The notes beneath the pieces were generated by a model. The model saw nothing but the letters and a program-made list of their open reading frames with translations, was not told where the DNA came from and searched no databases. The position numbers and the translations under genes were made by a program. This document shows, piece by piece, positions 59,346 to 64,000 of a DNA stretch of 64,000 bases. How positions within the stretch are numbered: position 1 is the first letter of the stretch; every line of letters starts with the position of its first letter. The DNA is from Chlorops oryzae (taxonomy: Eukaryota; Arthropoda; Insecta; Diptera; Chloropidae), in assembly GCA_020466095.1 (NCBI GenBank), contig CM035807.1:38714348-38778347 (forward strand). Direction: 5' to 3'.

Positions 59346-59544
59346 AATGAGCTATGGTCATTTTTTTCTATAGGAATGAGCTAGGGTCGTTTTTTCCTTC
59401 GTGGGATTAAAAAAAAATCACTCGTGACGCCTAGCTGGAAATTTTCATGTTAGGGTGTGCATAATTTATGCAGAATTTGTCAAAGTTTGTGGTCGTCTTA
59501 TAAATGAACGGCCTTATGAAATTACTTCTATATAAATATACCTA

Positions 59545-60475
59545 CCCAGCAAACATTTAGCCTATGCTTTAGCGAACGTTCGCCAAGAATATGTTTACGC
59601 GACCTTTTCTAGAAGAACAAAAGGCGATGTTTTCTCAACTCTACCAACAAAGAATATGTAAAAAAAAAATATATTGCTTTGACGAACGTTACGCGAGCAA
59701 TCCGCAATACATTGCGTATTCATCTTCCAGACAAGCATTGCCGAAGTTACTTTTGGAACAGGTTTATACAATGTTTTTTCTAATATATACCTTGTGTTAT
59801 TGTAGCTTTTGCTTTATTCAATCAAGTAGTTCTTGATTTTGTTATTAGATCAAAAATAAATTTTGATAGTTAGTTCTGTAAGGATTTGGATCGACGAGTG
59901 TATACATTCTAAAGGATACAAAGGATAAAGGTGTATTTTTTTCCTCCAAATAGTTAAAGGCACAATTTTTGTTAACCTTTTTAAATATAATTTGAAGTTA
60001 ATATAATTTTTTAAAATACAGGTGCCTGCTTCCAAAAATTTTCCACTTCGGATGAAAAAAAATTTTCTTCAATTCTGCAGCAACATTTAATACATGCCAA
60101 GAGCCGCATTAAAAAGCGAGATCTTAAACAAAAAACAATAGAATAAGTTTTTCATTATTTATTGAATTACTATAATTTTTTATGCGTAAAATTATAATAA
60201 AATTTAAATAACAAAAAAAAATATATATATATAATTGGCCTAGAAGATGTTTCAGCAATATATAAGGAACACATTTGCTGAAACATCGTCTATGGGACTA
60301 TTCCGCGATGTTTTTAATGTATCGCCAATTGCTCTTCCAAAACAGTGTCGGGCGACCGGACAACTGCCTAACAAGCTTCTCTATTCCGCGATAACAAAGC
60401 AACGGTTGCGTGCGAGCTAAACATCGCCGTGGCGAGTCGCGGAACACTGTTCCGCGATAGAAAATGTTTGCTGGG
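59545..60475. mobile_element. TA-flanked TIR element (CCCAGCAAACATTT ends)
   Basis: Left end CCCAGCAAACATTT and right end AAATGTTTGCTGGG are perfect 14-bp inverted repeats, with TA at 59543-59544 and 60476-60477. The interior carries repeated GCGAACGTT, TTCCGCGAT and ACATCG words on both sides. An 81-codon frame at 59591-59836 (+) is not recognisable. It is 931 bp, non-autonomous, and its duplication is consistent with Tc1/mariner. Confidence 0.8.
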
Positions 60476-62150
60476 TATATACATATGTATAATATATTTT
60501 GTTATATTTTATTCATTTTTCAAACAAAATTTAGATAGATCTTTTAGAATACGCACGAACCTCTAGCTTTTTGAGGTTGCCGCTAGGGGAAAATGTACAA
60601 GATATGCCTAGCTTAGACACAGTTTGGCTTAGCGCAGACCCGAACTTTTGTTGTAAATACATAGCTCAGACGCGAGCCATAAATATAGCTGGCTATTAGT
60701 AGCTTAGCAATCTGGAAAGCTGGCTATTAGTAGCCAAATAAAGTAGGAAGCCATTAGGAGCCAGGTATTCTGGAAATGTGGTCATTGGAATTCTGAAAAT
60801 TCCGGAGTTTGTCCTCGTTGACCAAAGAAACCAATATTAAGCGAATACAACAAAACCAATAGTGAGACTCGAACCTAATTAGCAAAAGATATTGTTTTCC
60901 TAAACCACTTGAAAATTTGTCTAATATACGAATCCGTTACGTTTTAAATGAAAACTAATATTAATTCAATTAACAAAAAGCTAGACTTATATTGATATAA
61001 AAACATATTTTAACTCCATAATAAATAATGGAAAAGACTAAGGATAGAAAATTAAACATAAATGGGGTTCAGCAAAATAGATTCTTGCGGGTCCCGGTGC
61101 GCGGTCTGTTGAGTTCCAATTTCAAGATACTGTAATCTCATTTGAGAGAAATTTCAGAATTCTTACTCCATTTAAGAATATTTTTTGCCCAGTTTAATTT
61201 TAAAACTATCCTACAGGATTAATAGATCCAAAAAAAAAGCAGAAGTTGGAAAAGGTAATTAGTGTTTAAAAAATCCAATTCTAATTTAATTCCAGCCCCG
61301 AAAGTTACAAATATGGTACTACATCAAGTTCTTTATCCATTCTTAGCACACAAAATCGACCGCATTCGGCGCATGCGTAGCTGCGGATAGCCGCTAGACT
61401 TTCGATATCAGAGTAAAAAAAAAAAAACAATTTCACGAGAACAAAAATACCTGATAACAGAACTAAGGGCTACCCTTGTTCGAAAACAGAAAGAATATTT
61501 TTATGTGATTAATAATTCCTAGAATTAAATCCGCGTTCTAATCGTAATATTCATCCTTTGTGGGCACCTACCTGCTAATACCTCGTATCTTCCAACACCA
61601 TTGTAACTACCAAATTCACTTTTTTCAAAACGAAATATTCTATACATGATAATATTTGCCGCGATTGCGTTTAGTCTGTCTTTGGCTTTTGACGACAGCA
61701 ATTCCAATAGAAATTGTTTTCAAAATGGGCACAAAATATTTTTACAATAACTCAAAAGACATTCATACATTCATTTATAAACTAGCTATTGATTTCGGTA
61801 GGTCATTTGAAACAAAAAAAAAAAAACGAGTGAGTGTTTGAACTCACTGTAGATGTGTAAACTAATAAAGATTCACTATTAACAAATATTTAATCAACCA
61901 TACATTTGTCTTATTCAATGTTTTTAGTTGTTCTCTACAATATTCATTTATATTAATATTTACCTGTGATTAAAAAATATGAATATTTAGACATGCCGTA
62001 GAATCCGAATTCGAATAAAAACCTTAAAATTTATTCATTTGTTTTCAATCACTTATTCAAAATCAGAATTAATCCTTTTCAACAGCGAAATTGTTTTGTT
62101 GCAATTAAGCGAATGTATGGTTTAATGAAACCAAATTGCACTAAATAGAA
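60476..62150. other. no gene seen; contains one tRNA-like patch
   Basis: At 60851-60920 (minus) GGTTCGAGTCTC is an excellent B box, with AAGTGGTTTAGG about 28 bases upstream as an A-box-like element. T-arm pairing is poor, so a degraded tRNA or SINE is likely. Elsewhere there are only short frames and AT-rich sequence. Confidence 0.4.
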
Positions 62151-62300
62151 TTTAACAGGCCCGAGGAGAGAAATTTGGGGACCGGGGGCTTTTTTCAGGG
62201 TCCCCTCACAAAAATGATCGGCCAAAAACAATACATTCCCATGCCAATTGTGGGCCCCTTTAGATAGCCCGGGCCCGACGGAAAATTCCCCTTCTCCACC
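62151..62300. mobile_element. G+C-rich patch, possible transposon end
   Basis: A compact stretch with GGGGACCGGGGGC, GGGCCCCTTTAGATAG and CCCGGGCCCGACGG stands out from the AT-rich background. Such composition is typical of some DNA-transposon ends, but no inverted partner was found. Confidence 0.25.
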
Positions 62301-62784
62301 CCCATCTCTATAGCCTTGGAATTTAAGGTAAACTTCAAAATAATCCGACTTTTACAATCAACTAAACAAAAAAAAAAAAAAAAAAACCAAGATCTTTTCG
62401 AATCCTTTTTGTTCGAGTTTCTAAGGTTAAACTGCAAAATAAATATGACACATGCAGTAACGTTTTAAAGAAAATTTAGTGCAAATTCGGGAAAAAATTA
62501 GAAAAGTATGTGTTAACATAATAGGACCTTTTTCAAACTAATATGGCTCTCAAAGTCAAAAAATGTAAAGAAAATATCAAAAGTTTCACTTTGATGGCAC
62601 AAATACTCTTGAAACTGCAAATAAGTATAAGAAAATTATTTACGCACAGCAAGGCCTGACAATTCTCTGTCGAACTGCATTAAAATTTTTTTGCCTGAAA
62701 TGCAAGATTTAGAAGTTAAAAAATTTTTTCTAAAACATCTGCAAATTTCTTTCTTTCCCTTATAACTCCTCAGGGGTGCATTTG

Positions 62785-63012
62785 CAAAACTTATTTAAGA
62801 GTCGTTTTCGATGCGTATTCCATGCGATCAATCGCTTTTTAATCATCCAGGAGGCTTGAAAACGACTCATCTAGGTTATTGAAATGCGACTCGTTTATAA
62901 AACATATAGAAGAGTCTTTTTCGAGTCTTCTTTTAATCATGCATGTGATCAATCATTTTCTAATCATCAAGGGGGCTCGGAGAAGACTCGTAAATGAATC
63001 TTCCCATAAAAC
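62785..63012. repeat. imperfect tandem duplication, about 115 bp x 2
   Basis: Two consecutive units share the order AGAGTC, GTTTTCGA/TTTTTCGAG, GATCAATC, TTTCTAATCATC/TTTTTAATCATC, GGAGGCTTG/GGGGGCTCG, GACTCGT and AAAACA. An AGTCTTTTTCGAGTC/GACTCG palindromic theme recurs. A short (TAGC)n tract at 63026-63042 follows. Confidence 0.6.
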
Positions 63013-63295
63013 AGTCTTCCAAATGCTAGCTAGCTAGCTAGCTGGGATGCGATCCAACTGAAGTGCACATAAGATTTGACTAAAGTACAAGTTTTTCAAA
63101 ATACTTACATACATAAGCTTAAATTCAATTGCACATAACTTCTTACAAAATCATGATATTTGAAAATGGATTGAACACGCCTTAGCGCCCTGGCTTCCTC
63201 ATACCTAACCATGCCATCCATCCTTTTTTTCGCGGGATAGTCCTTTTTTGCTTCTCGAAAAACCCATCCCATGAATGAGAATTAAATCCTTTTTT

Positions 63296-63714
63296 CGGTC
63301 AAAGTCAAAAATTCTGAAAACAATTCTATTTTCTATTCTATTCTATCTTGAACTTTTTTTATGTGGTGAAATTCTTAAAAGAGCAATCTTTGGCTTACAA
63401 TGGCCAGCCAGCAATTTCTTATTTAACACAAATTTTGGTTTAAAATTATACGAACTTTAACTGGAAAAATTGGTAATTTTTTGCTGAGATTATTTAAATT
63501 GATTTTTAAAAAAGTTCAAGTTTGTTTATAAATCCTATTTTTCCTGAGGTTAAACCGCTAATAAGGTATGACAAATGTACAACAGATTTGAAGTAAATTA
63601 ATCGAGGATTTTGAAAAAAATTAGAAAAGTATGTGTTAATAGGACCTTTTTTATACCAAAATGGCTCTCAAAGTAAAAAAATAGAATTGTTTTCAGAATT
63701 TTTGACTTTGACCG
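63296..63714. repeat. TIR-like unit with perfect 37-bp inverted repeats
   Basis: CGGTCAAAGTCAAAAATTCT continues to base 63332 and is repeated perfectly in reverse at 63678-63714. The 419-bp unit between the outer ends has no coding frame of interest. A MITE is likely. No matching target duplication is obvious at its edges. Confidence 0.75.
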
Positions 63715-64000
63715 CTTAATTAACCATCATTGGCTTAAATTCTTACCATGAATTTAATTTTGCCTAAAAGCCCATAGAATTGGCTTTCAAACCGCTTAAC
63801 AGTTTTTTTTCTACGATGAACCGTTATCGTGGGAGAATTTTTTTTCTCGACTTACTGCCTAAAAACTTTAAGGCCCTCTAACTCCTTAGGGGAGCATTTT
63901 CCACCCCCCCCCCCCCCCCCTACCATACGATTTTTGGTCGATATTGAGCACCCCTATCACCTCCTTTCGGATATACATCCTTATGCGAAACACCCTGTAT
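63715..64000. other. no gene; poly-C tract and possible element end
   Basis: A run of about 17 C lies at 63904-63920. The window ends ...AAACACCCTGTAT, whose reverse begins ACAGGGTGTTTCGC, similar to termini of some insect transposons, but the window stops there. Confidence 0.4.

Noticed and set aside
60851..60920. Functional tRNA gene
   Set aside because: The B box is good, but T-arm and acceptor pairing fail. More likely a degraded tRNA or SINE piece.

Overview
The window is non-coding, repeat-rich chromosomal DNA from a higher fly (Diptera, Brachycera; most likely a schizophoran such as a tephritid or a calyptrate). The base composition is AT-rich, no convincing multi-exon gene can be read, and a run of 100 N marks a gap in a draft assembly. 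The fly assignment rests on interspersed repeats in which a short core lies between a (TA)n tract and a (GTCY)n tract. That is the layout of the mini-me elements known from dipterans. I could not name the species.

Layout. 1-6.1 kb: mostly single-copy sequence, with a denser block at 1.25-1.9 kb that may be regulatory. 6.1-21.9 kb: several mini-me-like copies (families A, B and C), a cluster of TA-flanked terminal-inverted-repeat elements at 14.2-15.8 kb, and a quieter stretch at 15.9-18.0 kb. 23.0-23.9 kb: a broken hAT transposon with a perfect 8-bp target duplication and transposase remnants. 24.4-24.8 kb: a possible orphan exon on the minus strand. 26.0-28.7 kb: a mini-me-like copy carrying two nested insertions, followed by a full-length family A copy. 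32.0-33.1 kb: a TTAA-flanked element inside another repeat. 36.6-37.3 kb: three elements nested one inside another. 39.1-40.3 kb: two neighbouring TA-flanked elements. 41.4-42.2 kb: two palindromes around the assembly gap, plus a transposon end. 43.4-44.5 kb: a hAT-like element inside a TA-flanked element. 45.6-47.5 kb: a long inverted repeat with arms of about 730 bp, one of which has gained a small hairpin element. 49.1-54.6 kb: mini-me-like copies, a tRNA-like repeat and a 425-bp LTR-like insertion. 55-64 kb: further miniature elements, hairpins and simple repeats.

No set of genes works together here. What the window offers is a layered record of transposon insertion, in which nesting order and matching target duplications give relative ages. 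The most notable single structure is the long inverted repeat at 45.6-47.5 kb, which could make a long hairpin RNA if transcribed. The protein-coding calls are all low confidence.
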